Shown here piece by piece: positions 33,601-43,902 of a DNA stretch of 64,000 nucleotides. The notes under the pieces are model-generated. The model did not search any database. It worked only from the letters and a program-made list of their open reading frames with translations, and was not told the origin of the DNA. The translations under genes and the position numbers were made by a program. Where the stretch lies: positions 36,464,590 through 36,528,589 of the forward strand of contig CM059199.1 in the NCBI GenBank assembly GCA_030323885.1, in the 5' to 3' direction. The DNA comes from Branchipolynoe longqiensis (Eukaryota > Annelida > Polychaeta > Phyllodocida > Polynoidae). Within the stretch, counting starts at the first letter, position 1; each line of letters opens with the position of its first letter.

Positions 33601-36600
33601 CAGTTCAGGCGCAAATCCGTGTAAACGCCAATGCACCTGAAATCATATACATATACATATATCCATAAATATATGTATATGCATGATGTTTGCATATACG
33701 TATATTTATTTACTCGTGCATACATCTGTATGGGCGATGTATAGATTATGTTCATCTATATTTGGTAGAATCCCTATTAATACCTCAGATCCACAATGAA
33801 TGTGGTGTAGAACTAGTCTGTGCAGTTCTGGTAGAGCGATGTAGATGTTTTGTGCAGTTTTAATTTAGTCAGTGGTGAGGTGGAACCACGTCCAAAGTGG
33901 TACCATTAAGTGGTCAATAATATCTTCAAACACGTCAGTGTTACTAGTTGTGACCTTACTTTAAAAAGGTTATATCTCCCAAAGTGACCGAATTGGTGTT
34001 ATGGATGTAAAAAATGTTCTATCGACAAAAGGCTATCATGCAGGTACACAAATGTTTCTCAACTGGTATTTTTCACTGAGATATATTAAAAATAATAGTG
34101 TTCTATCTGCTTTGCTATCATGCAGTTACACAGCTTCAGTCCTCGTGATCTCGAAAGCACCATTTTGTCAGATAGAACCTTTTAATAGTACGGTCACATA
34201 GTGGTGTCGACACTGGTAGATAGGAAACTGTATCCTGCACACTGGTGAGAATTACCTAAGTACCTACAAGGATCAGAGTATCTAGTACCGCATATATGAG
34301 CATATACAAATATAGATATCCCATAGCAATTATGAATTAGATATCTAACATATTTTACATGTATTATGGTACCTGTGCAATGTATAGTATATATGTCTCA
34401 TACGATATACATAAATATATACAATATAATTATGTTGTATATATCATGGAATATGTTATAAAATAAATATTTATGTTGTAATTATATCATGCTATATATA
34501 AATAATATATAGAATATATATGTTGCATGGATATCATGGTATACATATATTGGTATCAATAATGCATGTGTTGTATGCATATCATGATATATATATATAT
34601 TTATTAATATGTACAATATGATGTTAGGTAAGTTAGTATATACCATAGATATTGTCCTGATAATATTATGATATATATTAATAACTACAGTATATATATA
34701 CATATTGTATCTGCAACACTATATATATGGTGCTAGAAAAGTTAGTATCTACCATATATATTGTATGTATAGTTATAATATAAGGTTATATATTATATTA
34801 ATGGATACTATACATATATTGTATATGTATCACTATATATATATGAATGTATACAATACCTGTTATATATCATGTTATTTATACATCTCAACAAAATGAT
34901 GACATATATATCATGCTATATATTAATCTCTACAAGATATTTGCTGTATGTATATTACACTATTATATTGATAACTACAATACATATGTCATATATATAT
35001 CGTTGTATCCGGTGAATTATTTGCTATTAAACTACACTGAATGTAACATTGAATATATTGCTCTAATATAGAGACACATTTTATTTACATCATACAAATG
35101 TGCCATTCTTTGTTTGCTGCATAAGTTTTAATTCATCGAAAACGAATAATGATATATTATGAAGAGTTCAGGCACAAATCCCCGTAAACGCCAATCCAAA
35201 AATGTAGTTGAAATAAAAGATTTTTACATGAAAATAATTGTAATTCTCTCTAATTCCACTTTTCTAATGACCACATGTTTATCGAGCAATGAACTAAAAG
35301 GTAGGAATATAACAAAATAAACATTTTGAAGGTTTGACTACAATGTTTATCTATTTTTTTTGTAATACCGTATATGTTACGGTGTCCTATATAAGTGGTG
35401 TCCTACTCAGGATGAATAAATATATGGACGTGTCATGCTAAACAGCCAGAGCTGCATTATCAGCATATCAGCTGTAAACACCACCTTGTTTAACTGAAAT
35501 ATTTCGAGTATTATTTCAAATAATGCAAGACACACAATCAGGAAGAAACATATAATTATAAAAGTACCGTAATTCAAACATATCAAGAGTTCAGGCACAT
35601 TTATAGGTTATATATTGCTATTATGCGTGAGTTAACTTGTTTGCTATCGGATAACAGCCAATTTATTTGATTTTTGTTTTCTCCACATCATACCAACTGC
35701 TAAGGACACAAGAGAGAGAGAGGTGTAGTGCAATAACTCATTAATATGCATGTATCCATATTTCCTGTTATAATCCGAACATATGTACTCTAACAAATTG
35801 CCAACGTTGCCATGGTTACTGTGTATCATGTGTGACTTAATTAGCAAAGCCCCTTGCAGGATTGCCTTCGGTTGTGAACAATAAAAGTATTGTCGGTAAT
35901 TACACTCTGGGTTAGGTTTTGTTTTCAGTTATGCAGACGGCCGATATTTGTTACTGCTCCTTCAGACACCCGCCCCCCCCCCCCCAAACGAAAAGTTAAG
36001 CTTATTTTATTGAACAATGCATCTAGAGCACATTGATTTTTATCATCGGCTATTAGACATTAAACATATGGTCATTCTGACATATTTCTTTGAAGGAAAC
36101 CTGGTGCCGCCACATAGGCTACTCTTTCTGACCCCGCAATCCCGAAGCCCACCTCCCAACACCTACACCCCCCACACACTCCCCACCTTCCAGCCATCCT
36201 CCGTTCCACACATTGCCCTTTATCGCCCACGTGCAATATGACGGGTGCTCAGTAAGAAATGCAGACCTATATCACCGTCAGACTTATTCTATATTAGGGC
36301 AATTTGCAATAAACTCCAGGGGGAGCCACCTTAGAACAGATGGAACCAGGCTGAAGTGAATGTGGTCGTTGATAACAGCATAGGAATTGTTACACACTGA
36401 ACACAATGGAATGAAATGTCAATCTATGTTGCTTTTGATATATCTCCTTCAGCGAAATGGTGGCTACAGTGTATTCAATATGCCAATTTCTTATACTATG
36501 TACCATGTTATACTATATGCCACTATATATCACGGTGGACAGAATGCCCTGTTCTCAGATATCTCTGTTGTCCATAGTTGACTCAAAAACAATTGGTGTT

Positions 36601-36897
36601 TGATGTTTAAGAGCTTCTCTGTTAGCTTAATAAGTAATCAATTAAAACATCCCTTGTCCATTTCCCGACTGTGAATCCAATTTTGTTCACCAGGCGGCAG
36701 TCATGATCCTGAAGAATGGCGGCATGGTAGCAACCGTTTGGGCGGAGAGCACCCCATACTGGGCAACAGCATCCAACATTGTCATACTCTCACTGGACAA
36801 GGGCGAACAAGTCTGGCTCATGCTTCTCAACCGAGCTTCCTACCTCCATGGCTACATGTACACAACATTCTCGGGATTCATGGTCTTTGAGAATTAG
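30430..36897 (+). CDS. C1q-domain protein gene with two alternative terminal exons
   Basis: An internal exon (30430-30638) can splice in phase 0 to either of two homologous terminal exons (32528-32734 or 36694-36897). The joined product carries one complete C1q globular domain of about 136 residues, the jelly-roll trimerising module of secreted recognition and adhesion proteins. Exon 1 gives VAFFVGLSD, the F-x-x-V-x-N core (FDRVVTNVGAGYD), FSAPVNGTYQF. The second part gives LKNG, VLSLDKGEQVWLML and the terminal FSGF-x-x-F. The upstream exon or exons (signal peptide, any collagen or coiled coil) were not found; the internal exon starts in phase 2 and could alternatively initiate at ATG 30444. 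No collagen repeat is visible. The family is clear; the ligand is unknown. Confidence 0.8.
30690..31205. repeat. 20-bp minisatellite next to the C1q splice donor
   Basis: About 500 bp of CCCACCCCAGCCCACTCCAA-type units starting about 50 nt after the exon. The minus strand carries GGGG runs. Pro/His/Ser/Gly/Val/Trp frames on either strand are artefacts. Confidence 0.9.
31206..31807. other. C1q intron, unassigned
   Basis: I see no additional exon with both splice sites; a short palindrome CCGTATATATTCTCAAATATATACGG is at 31361-31386. Confidence 0.35.
31808..31868 (+). mobile_element. SINE-1 tail fragment
   Basis: CCGTCCTGATATGAACACAT to AAAACCCCAACAACCAACC. Confidence 0.5.
32128..32478 (+). 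mobile_element. SINE-1, full length, type B head, upstream of C1q terminal exon A
   Basis: Head GGGTAGAGCGCGGGCCTCGC and GGGAGTTTGGTTCCCGGTC, then a body with a small duplication (CCAATGACTTACAAAAACCAATGACTTA), ending AAACTCCAACAACCAACC. It ends about 50 nt before the terminal exon. Confidence 0.75.
32528..32734 (+). CDS. C1q terminal exon A
   Basis: Acceptor TTTTGTCCACCAG, then GCAGCAGTTATG in phase 0. 68 codons and a TGA: AAVMVLKNGGMVATVWAESI to FSGFIIFENK. Compared with exon B there are 29 nucleotide differences in 201 aligned positions, of which only 6 codons change the residue, so both have been kept by selection at the protein level. AATAAA lies at 32786-32791. Confidence 0.85.
   Translation, partial: AAVMVLKNGGMVATVWAESIPYWATASNIVVLSLDKGEQVWLMLLNRASFLHGYMYTTFSGFIIFENK
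32786..32791 (+). terminator. Poly(A) signal for exon A
   Basis: AATAAA 52 nt after the TGA of exon A. Confidence 0.55.
32792..33370. other. 3' flank of exon A
   Basis: I see no gene. The low-complexity TA content increases after 33140. Confidence 0.3.
33380..33720. repeat. TATACATA simple sequence with MITE terminus
   Basis: Degenerate ACATATATAC words; GAACAGTTCAGGCGCAAATCC at 33598 is a single terminus of the GCGCAAA MITE family. Confidence 0.6.
33721..34379. other. Unassigned spacer
   Basis: I see no exon; ATCAT GCAGG/TACAC words near 34035 and 34120 are repeated once (GCTATCATGCAG-type). Confidence 0.3.
34380..35010. repeat. AT-rich degenerate tandem repeat
   Basis: Repeats of ATATCATG-TATATA words with GTTAGTATATACCATA / GTTAGTATCTACCATA at 34631 and 34740, suggesting a unit of about 110 bp. 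Confidence 0.6.
35011..36009. other. Unassigned AT-rich spacer
   Basis: AAGAGTTCAGGCACAAATCCCC at 35160 is a GCGCAAA MITE terminus. A C run lies at 35973-35984. I see no exon. Confidence 0.3.
36010..36131 (+). repeat. Dispersed repeat, copy 1
   Basis: Shares CTTGATTTTT/CATTGATTTTTATCAT, TTGGTCATTATGACGTATTTCTTTG-like and GTGCCGCCACATAGGCTAC words with 54322-54440, about 75-80% by eye. Confidence 0.55.
36132..36693. other. Sequence upstream of C1q exon B
   Basis: I see no further exon between the dispersed repeat and exon B. Confidence 0.3.
36694..36897 (+). CDS. C1q terminal exon B
   Basis: Acceptor CCAATTTTGTTCACCAG, then GCGGCAGTCATG in phase 0. 67 codons and a TAG: AAVMILKNGGMVATVWAEST to FSGFMVFEN. 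It keeps the frame, splice acceptor, all core C1q residues and a poly(A) signal, so it is not a pseudogene by sequence. It could be a mutually exclusive alternative 3' exon or the last exon of a second C1q gene whose first half is missing here. Confidence 0.8.
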   Translation, partial: AAVMILKNGGMVATVWAESTPYWATASNIVILSLDKGEQVWLMLLNRASYLHGYMYTTFSGFMVFEN

Positions 36898-37072
36898 ACA
36901 TCGTCCGATGCAAGCATTAATCGCCTCACGCAGCCTGGTTATGTCCTTCATAATTGACCGATTAGTGATCCCTATTACTGGACGTACTATTGTTTCCCCC
37001 CGTCAGATGCCCGTTTGTTCTGGTGTTCGATTTCTCTTTGCATATTGGCTCTTTCAAACAAAGAAAACACCC

Positions 37073-37078
37073 AATAAA
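37073..37078 (+). terminator. Poly(A) signal for exon B
   Basis: AATAAA 176 nt after the stop of exon B, followed by ACAAAAAACACAC and a T-rich stretch. Confidence 0.5.
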
Positions 37079-37330
37079 ACAAAAAACACACTTTCCTCTT
37101 TTTTTGGTGCTGATTCCATGTAAGCACACTGCAAAACTTCTAGATATTGCCTAAAGTAGGGAAGTGATGATAAGATGTAATGGTAGCACGTGCTGTTTAG
37201 ACCCTATATATATCGTTCCTGATTTGATAGAATAGGGATTCAGTTTCCGCTCACTGTTCCATGTACGTGAATACTTGTATTTTTACTGTTCCTAGACATC
37301 GTGTTGGCAATATGGCCAGTGTAAGCCTGG

Positions 37331-37390
37331 GGGGGGGGGGGGGGGGGTGGGGGGGGGGTGGGGGGGGGGCTTGGAGGGGGGGGGGGGGCT
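37331..37390. repeat. Poly-G tract with interruptions
   Basis: Runs of G separated by single T, C or A; assembly length doubtful. Confidence 0.9.
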
Positions 37391-37674
37391 GGGGTCCCGG
37401 ATTTTAAGCAACCTTATATTCAAACCTAACCATTTTCATCCCGCAGAACAGGTATATAAATAAAGGTGCATTCCTACGCTAATCAGTTCCCCCAAGAAGT
37501 ACATAAATTATAATATACATAATATATATATATATATATTTATTAAATCCCCCTCCCGTAAAATGGCGGTGAAAATACGTCTTGTCAATGATGATATCAA
37601 CCGCGCAATTCAGCTTGATGAATTTGATAGCGTCACTCTCCACTTTCAGTATCACATTTCGGATGTATATATAT

Positions 37675-37909
37675 AGACTTCAGGCGCAAAACCCACTAAA
37701 CGCCAATAACAAATTTGAGATAAATATTGGAATCAAACCCTTGAGATCTTCATTGTTTTACGTTCCTGTTTTTTGTTCATTCATCCATAATCATTTCCTT
37801 ACAAGAAAAGTGGGATTAGTGAGAATTAAAATTACATTCAGATACAAATATTTTATTTTAATTAAAACTTTGGATTGGCGTTTATGGGGTTTTGCGCGTG
37901 AAATCTTCA
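37675..37909. mobile_element. GCGCAAA MITE, complete
   Basis: About 235 bp with inverted ends: GACTTCAGGCGCAAAACCCA...AACGCCAAT on the left, and ATTGGCGTTTATGGGGTTTT..GCGTGAAATCTTC on the right. Next to TATATATA. Other ends of the family are at 24138, 25598, 33598, 35160, 57718. Confidence 0.7.
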
Positions 37910-39175
37910 ATTGTATTTCTTATTAAGCGGAGCGAGTAAATAGATATATATTAACAACAAATCAGGACATTTTAATGTCTAGCTTAGTAAATTTGGCTAA
38001 TATTTAAAAAGTAATAATCTAGAGGCGTTTAATAAGTACCCTCATTATCGCCCCTTCTGCTTTTGTGTAAATTGGAGCTATATCGTCTATGCAGTCACAT
38101 ATCAAATTTGTCGTATTTGGTTCAAATTTATGGTTAATTCTAAAGTATTTGGATTTGGCCTAGAAACCACACAGTAGGCAACTGGCAAAACCTTGTCCAG
38201 TATCACATTTGAGATATATATATATATTTATTATTAATCGGAGCAACGATATAGATCTATGTCAACAATAGAACATCACAACATTTCAATGTCTACTTTG
38301 GTACATTTGGCTGAGAAATAAAAAGAAATGCTGTAGGTATGTAATAAATCCCCTCAATCTCGCCCCTTCAAAATGGAGCCATACCGTCTCTGTGGTCATG
38401 TGTCAATGTTGTATTTGGCTCAAATTGATGGTAAAAGCCGAGCTATTCAACCTGGACACCACATAGTTTGCAAGTGGCATAACGTTGTCCAATACTGCTT
38501 AACTGTGGTTTCAGTTTGCTGGATCCGGAACGAGTACTATTCTGAACCCACACACACACATAAAGGAAGTGCATTGATAAGCTGGACTTGAGCTAACATT
38601 AGTGAATCGTGCTTGGTGTGGTTGTGTAATATCGTGACCTATATACGTATAATGATGGTGTTCGTCTAGATAGCTAGCCACCCCTTCTGTGTTCTTTGGA
38701 CATATAGCGTTACGACTGATGTCTCCACATCGATAATTTTGTGTATAAATGTGAGGAGAACTAACGCGTCATAAGCGATAAGTGACAATAAAATGAGTCT
38801 GTATATAGGTGTATATCATATATTAGCTTTACATTATTGGTATATACATGTACAAGTAGTAAGTATATTATAGTATTATTGTTTCGTTTCTACAGACTAC
38901 ACCAATATGCAATTATGCGATTAATCAATGATTCTAAAGCAATAAACATAGTGTCCATTCCTTTTTTTTCCACTACAGAATATTAACTATACCACTATCG
39001 TTCCAACCAGTGGTATATTGTCGAGCTCGGCAGTATGCTTTGGCTGCAGACATATTGAGGTATTGCCGACGTTCGCTAAAATCTTCAACTCTAATATTTA
39101 TTGCAATTATGCAGATGTATGTTTTGAAATAAAATGTCAGTGTGTTTTCCCAGAGAATTAATCACTGCATGTATT
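37910..39175. other. Unassigned spacer
   Basis: Two similar blocks near 37925-38200 and 38230-38470 (AAGCGGAGCGAGTAAATAGATA / AATCGGAGCAACGATATAGATC, then CATTTGGCTAATA / ACATTTGGCTGAGA) indicate an old duplication of about 300 bp. No exon seen. Confidence 0.4.
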
Positions 39176-39189
39176 ATTGGTTCTGTGTG

Positions 39190-39268
39190 AATATATACAT
39201 ATATATATATATATATATATTCATATATACACATAACACATATATACATATATGCGCATATATACATA

Positions 39269-39300
<32 letters not shown>

Positions 39301-39335
39301 CGTATATATGCATACACATATTTATATGAATGTAT
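39190..39335. repeat. TA/ATATAC microsatellite
   Basis: TATATACATATATG-type simple sequence flanking the next element. Confidence 0.85.
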
Positions 39336-39340
39336 ATGAT

Positions 39341-39812
39341 GGGTCAGGATCACGAAAAGAGGCCAAATGGTGGAAGTTGTCAGCATCGATTATTGGATAT
39401 CGGCGTCGATCGTCATAATTATAGTTTAGCATTGACAGAGGTATTGGAAAGTCATTAAATTTATCCTGAATGTAAAGGTAGAGAAAATACAACAACCTCA
39501 TTTGTTTCTAGGATAATTTAATATAAAACAAAGAAATGCACTGCACTTTAAGAATTGTGACGCCGACATCTGTTAAAGTTGTCGGCATCAATCATTGGAT
39601 GTCGGCATTGGTCGTCATAATTAGAGTTTAGCATTGACAGGGGTGTTGCAAAGTCCTTAAATGTATCCTGAATGTGAAGGTAGATACAATACAACAACCT
39701 TATTTGTTTCTAGGATAATTTAATATAAAAAAGAAATGCACTACATTTTAAGAATTGCGATGCCAACATCTTAAATAAACCACCGATTGGCCCATTTTCT
39801 CGAGGCTGACCC
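39341..39812. mobile_element. MITE with internally duplicated core
   Basis: Inverted ends GGGTCAGGATCACGAAAAGA and complement of TTTTCTCGAGGCTGACCC, embedded in TATATA on both sides. Two head-to-tail core units of about 202 bp start at 39374 and 39576 (AAGTTGTCAGCATCGATTAT / AAGTTGTCGGCATCAATCAT). Confidence 0.75.
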
Positions 39813-39847
39813 ATATATATATTCATATATATGTATATATATTCATA

Positions 39848-39881
<34 letters not shown>

Positions 39882-40093
39882 ATATACTAATTATAATAAC
39901 CTGAAATGAAAATGTGCATTATTTTGAATCGCTTAATCAGAAATAATCTGCATTGCATCAGGTACTTAAAATGAAGAGAGGAGAACAAAACCCACACCCC
40001 AACATGTTTACCTCACTGATCCAAGAAATGAGTAAGTATTCTTAGTTTGCAGAAGAATTTTGACTGGCGACGTTTTACAGCTGAGATATCACA

Positions 40094-40504
40094 TGATAAA
40101 AGATTTACCCGTTAATTGCAGCAGTGGTGAAAACCAACCCATTAGAAAAACTGCCAACAAATATTGACATGCTGGCTAAATGCAATGGGCAAATAAATTA
40201 GTAATTTAAGAAACAAAATATTTTCTTCACACATATCGTAATATTTATCCGCTACTTTTGATTTGAAAAATATAATAAAACATGTAGCTTAATGGACATT
40301 AAAAGTAAAATCAATGGCGTTCTATTGCCGCGGTCTGTCTTTTTGCATTCTCTCTCACTTCACCAAGTCTGTGCCGATATAAGTAGCCATTTGGTACAGG
40401 AACAAGGAATTCCATTTCCTGTTCCATATTCAGGCAGTTTTCGCCAGTATTTCGACTCCGTTGCCATTCCCCCTACTGCAAGTACAGGATGAATCTTTTA
40501 TCTA
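40094..40504. mobile_element. TAGATAAAAG MITE, copy 1
   Basis: Homologous along its length to 58566-58979: GGTGAAAACCAACCCATTAG, ACTTTTGATTTGAAAAATAT, TCTGTGCCGATATA. Ends in CTTTTATCTAG. Confidence 0.65.
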
Positions 40505-40659
40505 GGATATTGCAGGTACTTTATTGTATTGGATGGTCTGTGTTGATTTGTGTCAGACGTCACGTGGATGAATTGTCGTGCTTGTATTAGTATGAAATAA
40601 AAGACACATTTGCTGGTAACGCCCCATGAATTCCCGTGTTGGGTCAGCACTTTTGTTTG

Positions 40660-40892
40660 CTTGCTTGATTGTTGGAGTTTTATGTCCTGGCAAAATCTAA
40701 GGTAATATCAGGATGGGCACCGACTAGTGACACTGTCCACTCATGGCAAATTAATAGTGCTGCTTCGGTAGGAAATCAGGCCACCGACACCATGACCCGA
40801 TAACCCACTCAGTCACGTTATCCTGACACTGAGCTAACCAGTCCTTGCCCTATCCTATTAATGCCGGTTGCCAGGTTAGGAAGTGACATCTC
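40660..40892 (-). mobile_element. SINE-1, head missing
   Basis: Tail TTGATTGTTGGAGTTTTATG and full body to GGAAGTGACATC. Confidence 0.65.
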
Positions 40893-40900
40893 ACATCGTT

Positions 40901-41257
40901 ATTAAAGTTGCATAGTCCGATGGTTTTGAATTTCTGTATTTTTTACGAGATAAATATTTTAGATCAATCAGCAATATTTACTTTACACTAGTTCAAAGAT
41001 ACTTTTATTTTAAATGGTAAACTTTTGAGATATTTTGAGTGCAAACATGGAAAATTAGTTTTGGCATTCTTGCCAAAAGTCTGACACCATAGACTTCTGC
41101 AGTATCAGGTTCTGTTAAATTGACTCAGTATTGCCTTCTACGCAGAAACAAATGCTTAATAAGTGCATCAGTATCTAAGTTAGATATGTCAAATCAAATC
41201 TAGATAATTGGTTTGGTTTTGAAAATTTGATATTTCATCGGACCATGCAGCTTTAAT
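40901..41257. mobile_element. GCATAGTCC MITE, complete
   Basis: Inverted ends TTAAAGTTGCATAGTCCGAT and complement of ATCGGACCATGCAGCTTTAA, flanked by TA on both sides. Internal ATTAGTTTTGGCATTCTTGCCAAAAG hairpin. About 350 bp, no coding frame. Confidence 0.8.
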
Positions 41258-41553
41258 AATATGTGTAATAAGTTCCGCTATGATGGCTGCAGTAAATACG
41301 TTCTAATCAGACACTGTGGCGCCACCTACCAGACGGCCCCATCAGCGGCTTGCACTCTCCGGTGGAGCCACTTTGTGGGAACCGCACAAACCTCCTCCTG
41401 GAGATGCTGGCTGGCGCCACCAGTCCTTCCCGCCAAAAATGTCACGTGGCTGCCCCACGAGTAACTCAAGTCATAGCAGACACAACCACCATCCGGATAA
41501 CACCTATCTACCTTCACCCACCCACCGACACCTCTGTTTTATGATTAAGAGTG

Positions 41554-41600
41554 CAGGGTTCAGGGTTCAGTGTTCAAAGTTCAGGGTTCAGGGTTCAGGG
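41554..41600. repeat. CAGGGTT heptamer array
   Basis: Seven head-to-tail CAGGGTT units (two variant: CAGTGTT, CAAAGTT). Confidence 0.9.
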
Positions 41601-41660
41601 CCAGCTCGTCGGCACCTGGTTCCTCCAATTGCCGACAGGATTAGGATCTATCTGTGTGGG

Positions 41661-42116
41661 CGTAATCGATTAATCAACTCGGGTCACCCGAGCCACTTTT
41701 TGGCGCATGCGCCTCATCCTACAGACTAGGGTTGAATAAACGAATACGCTTCTCCGTGCTCGGGGTGGAAAAAATGGTGGCTAAATCTAAAACCTAATTA
41801 TTTGTTTTAATAACCAATATAAGTACAGCAAAATAGGAATTTAAAGTATTTTAGGATCGTATAAGCTGACAATCTGGGTTATTTTTAAAAAGCATTAAAA
41901 CAACGAATAGGACTTGTAGTGGTAGCTGTTATCCTACAGGTACCAGCTCAGGTGTGACGTCATCGTTCCTAGCAAACCAGAGCCAAGAGGTGGGTTACTG
42001 GCGTCGGGTTGTTTTGCACATGGCACATGTTTTTGTCGACTGCACTCGTGGTGTTCGATTTGAAATTCTGATGACTCGGGTGACCCGAGTCGCCCGGGTC
42101 GTGTTAATCGATTACG
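41661..42116. mobile_element. Fold-back element with CGTAATCGATTAA ends
   Basis: Left CGTAATCGATTAATCAACTC and right complement GTTAATCGATTACG. Subterminally each end also carries its own palindrome: CTCGGGTCACCCGAG (41679-41693) and ACTCGGGTGACCCGAGT (42074-42090). No transposase. Confidence 0.65.
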
Positions 42117-42460
42117 GCCTGTGTGTGTGTGAGAGTGGGTGGGTGGGTGGGCACTGAGGACCAGCACCACGAACCATGAACCAGCAGAGACAAAACAGAA
42201 ACCACATGACAATATACGTAATGATGCTTTAATAAAATACCACCTTATAGCAGCTCTGCCTCCACCTTAGAGAATTACACTACAGCTATAATATAATTAT
42301 CAATTCAGATTGAGACCAAATGGCACTCATTTCTACAGTTTGCTATAGTGGACGTCATCATTGTTTGGGTGTTAAATAATGCACAGAGTATATGTACGTT
42401 CTTTCAAAATATACAAAGAATAGCCAAACTGCTAAATTATGACTGATAATAGTGATAGTG

Positions 42461-42819
42461 TTTAAATTGCATAGTCCGATGGCTTTGAGGTTCTGTTATT
42501 TTCTGAGATAAATAAATTAAATTGATCATTATAAGCTACTTTACTTTAAGTTGAAGTAACTTTTATTTAATATTATCGCTAATTTTGGAGATATTTGAAG
42601 TGCCAACATGCTACATTAATTTTGGCAAGCACACCGAAACTCTGACACCATAGGTTTATGCAGTAACAGGTTCTATTAAATTGACTCCCCATGCCGTTCT
42701 ATGTGACAACAAATGCTTAATAACTGTACCAGTATCTAAGATAAATATGTAAAATCAAATCTACGTATGTGTTTGGGTTTTGAAAAATTTGATGCTTCAT
42801 CGGACTATGCAACTTTAAA
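42461..42819. mobile_element. GCATAGTCC MITE, complete
   Basis: TTTAAATTGCATAGTCCGAT and complement of ATCGGACTATGCAACTTTAAA. Same interior as 40901. Confidence 0.75.
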
Positions 42820-42978
42820 CAAAATATTATTTAACTATTTTTGCTTTCACTTTCATGTTCTCATCAAATGTTGTAAGGTGGTTTTTGGTAGGAATAGCCC
42901 AATGGAGAATATGTATGTACTAATGTAGTATGTACTGACCTCTCAGACAAGTAGGTGTTGGTAGGGTGGTAACATCAG

Positions 42979-43052
42979 TGAGCCTAGGTGGTGTAGTGGT
43001 TAACACACTGGCCCGGAATGCAAGAGATGTGAGTTCGACTCCCAATCTATGC
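42979..43052 (+). mobile_element. tRNA-like SINE head
   Basis: GGTGGTGTAGTGGTTAACAC matches a tRNA A box and GTGAGTTCGACTCCC a B box with normal spacing. The acceptor stem does not pair cleanly and an AT-rich tail follows, so a SINE head or tRNA pseudogene is more likely than a functional tRNA. Confidence 0.45.
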
Positions 43053-43316
43053 GCAATATTTATAATTTTCATCACCTTTCACAACACTGGTTTCCGTGAC
43101 CAGGATCCCGTACAAGCTGCACACTAATTATTATACCTAAGCACAATCGCATTTAAACCAGCGATTCTCAACCTTTTCCCATTAATGGTCCCTTTTGAAT
43201 CATATTTTATATTGGTCGCTCGTGTCATAGCCGGTTGAGATAAAGATGATAAACGTATACAACCAACACATTAAAATATATATGAGGCACCATTTAGGTT
43301 GAAAATAATTTAATAA

Positions 43317-43674
43317 TTAAAACTGCATAGTCAGATGAAATATCAAATTTTCAAAACCAAACCAATAATCTAGTTTTGATTTTATATATCTAACTTAGAC
43401 ACGGATGCACTTATTAAGCATTTGTTTCTGCATAGAAGGTAATACTGAGTCATGTTAACAGAACCTGTTACTGCAGAAGTGTATGGTGCCAGAGTTTTGG
43501 CAAGCCTGCCAAAACTAATTTTCCATGCTTGCACTCAAAATATCTCAAAAGTTTACCATTTAAAATAAAAGTAACTTTAAACTAATGTAAAGTAGATACT
43601 ACTGATCGATCTACTATATTTATCTCAGAAAAAATACAGAAATTCAAAGCCATCGGACTATGCAACTTTAAATA
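43317..43674. mobile_element. GCATAGTCC MITE, complete
   Basis: Inverted ends AAACTGCATAGTCAGATG and complement of CATCGGACTATGCAACTTTAAA, with internal hairpin GTTTTGGCAAGCCTGCCAAAAC. Confidence 0.75.
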
Positions 43675-43725
43675 ATATACTGTGCAAACGTTGCTTAACA
43701 GGCAACAAGCCTAATTTGGGATATA

Positions 43726-43902
43726 CAGTAAAACCTCTCTAAATCGACCGACCTTGGGACCAACTTTAAATGGTCCATTTTGGGAGGTGGTCGGGTTAGG
43801 GAGTTAGAATATGGTTACAATTGGATCAGTGGGACCCAAATAAAGCGTTTGACATAGGGTGTGGTCGATCTCTTGAGGCGGTCGGTTAGAGAGGTTTTAC
43901 TG
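43726..43902. mobile_element. Pogo-like MITE
   Basis: CAGTAAAACCTCTCTAAATC to GGTCGGTTAGAGAGGTTTTACTG, preceded by TA. Confidence 0.7.

Noticed and set aside
36694..36897. C1q exon B as a pseudogene
   Set aside because: Open frame, acceptor, stop and poly(A) signal are intact and most differences from exon A are synonymous.
42979..43052. Functional tRNA gene
   Set aside because: A and B boxes are present but the acceptor stem does not pair cleanly and the tail is AT-rich, as in SINE heads.
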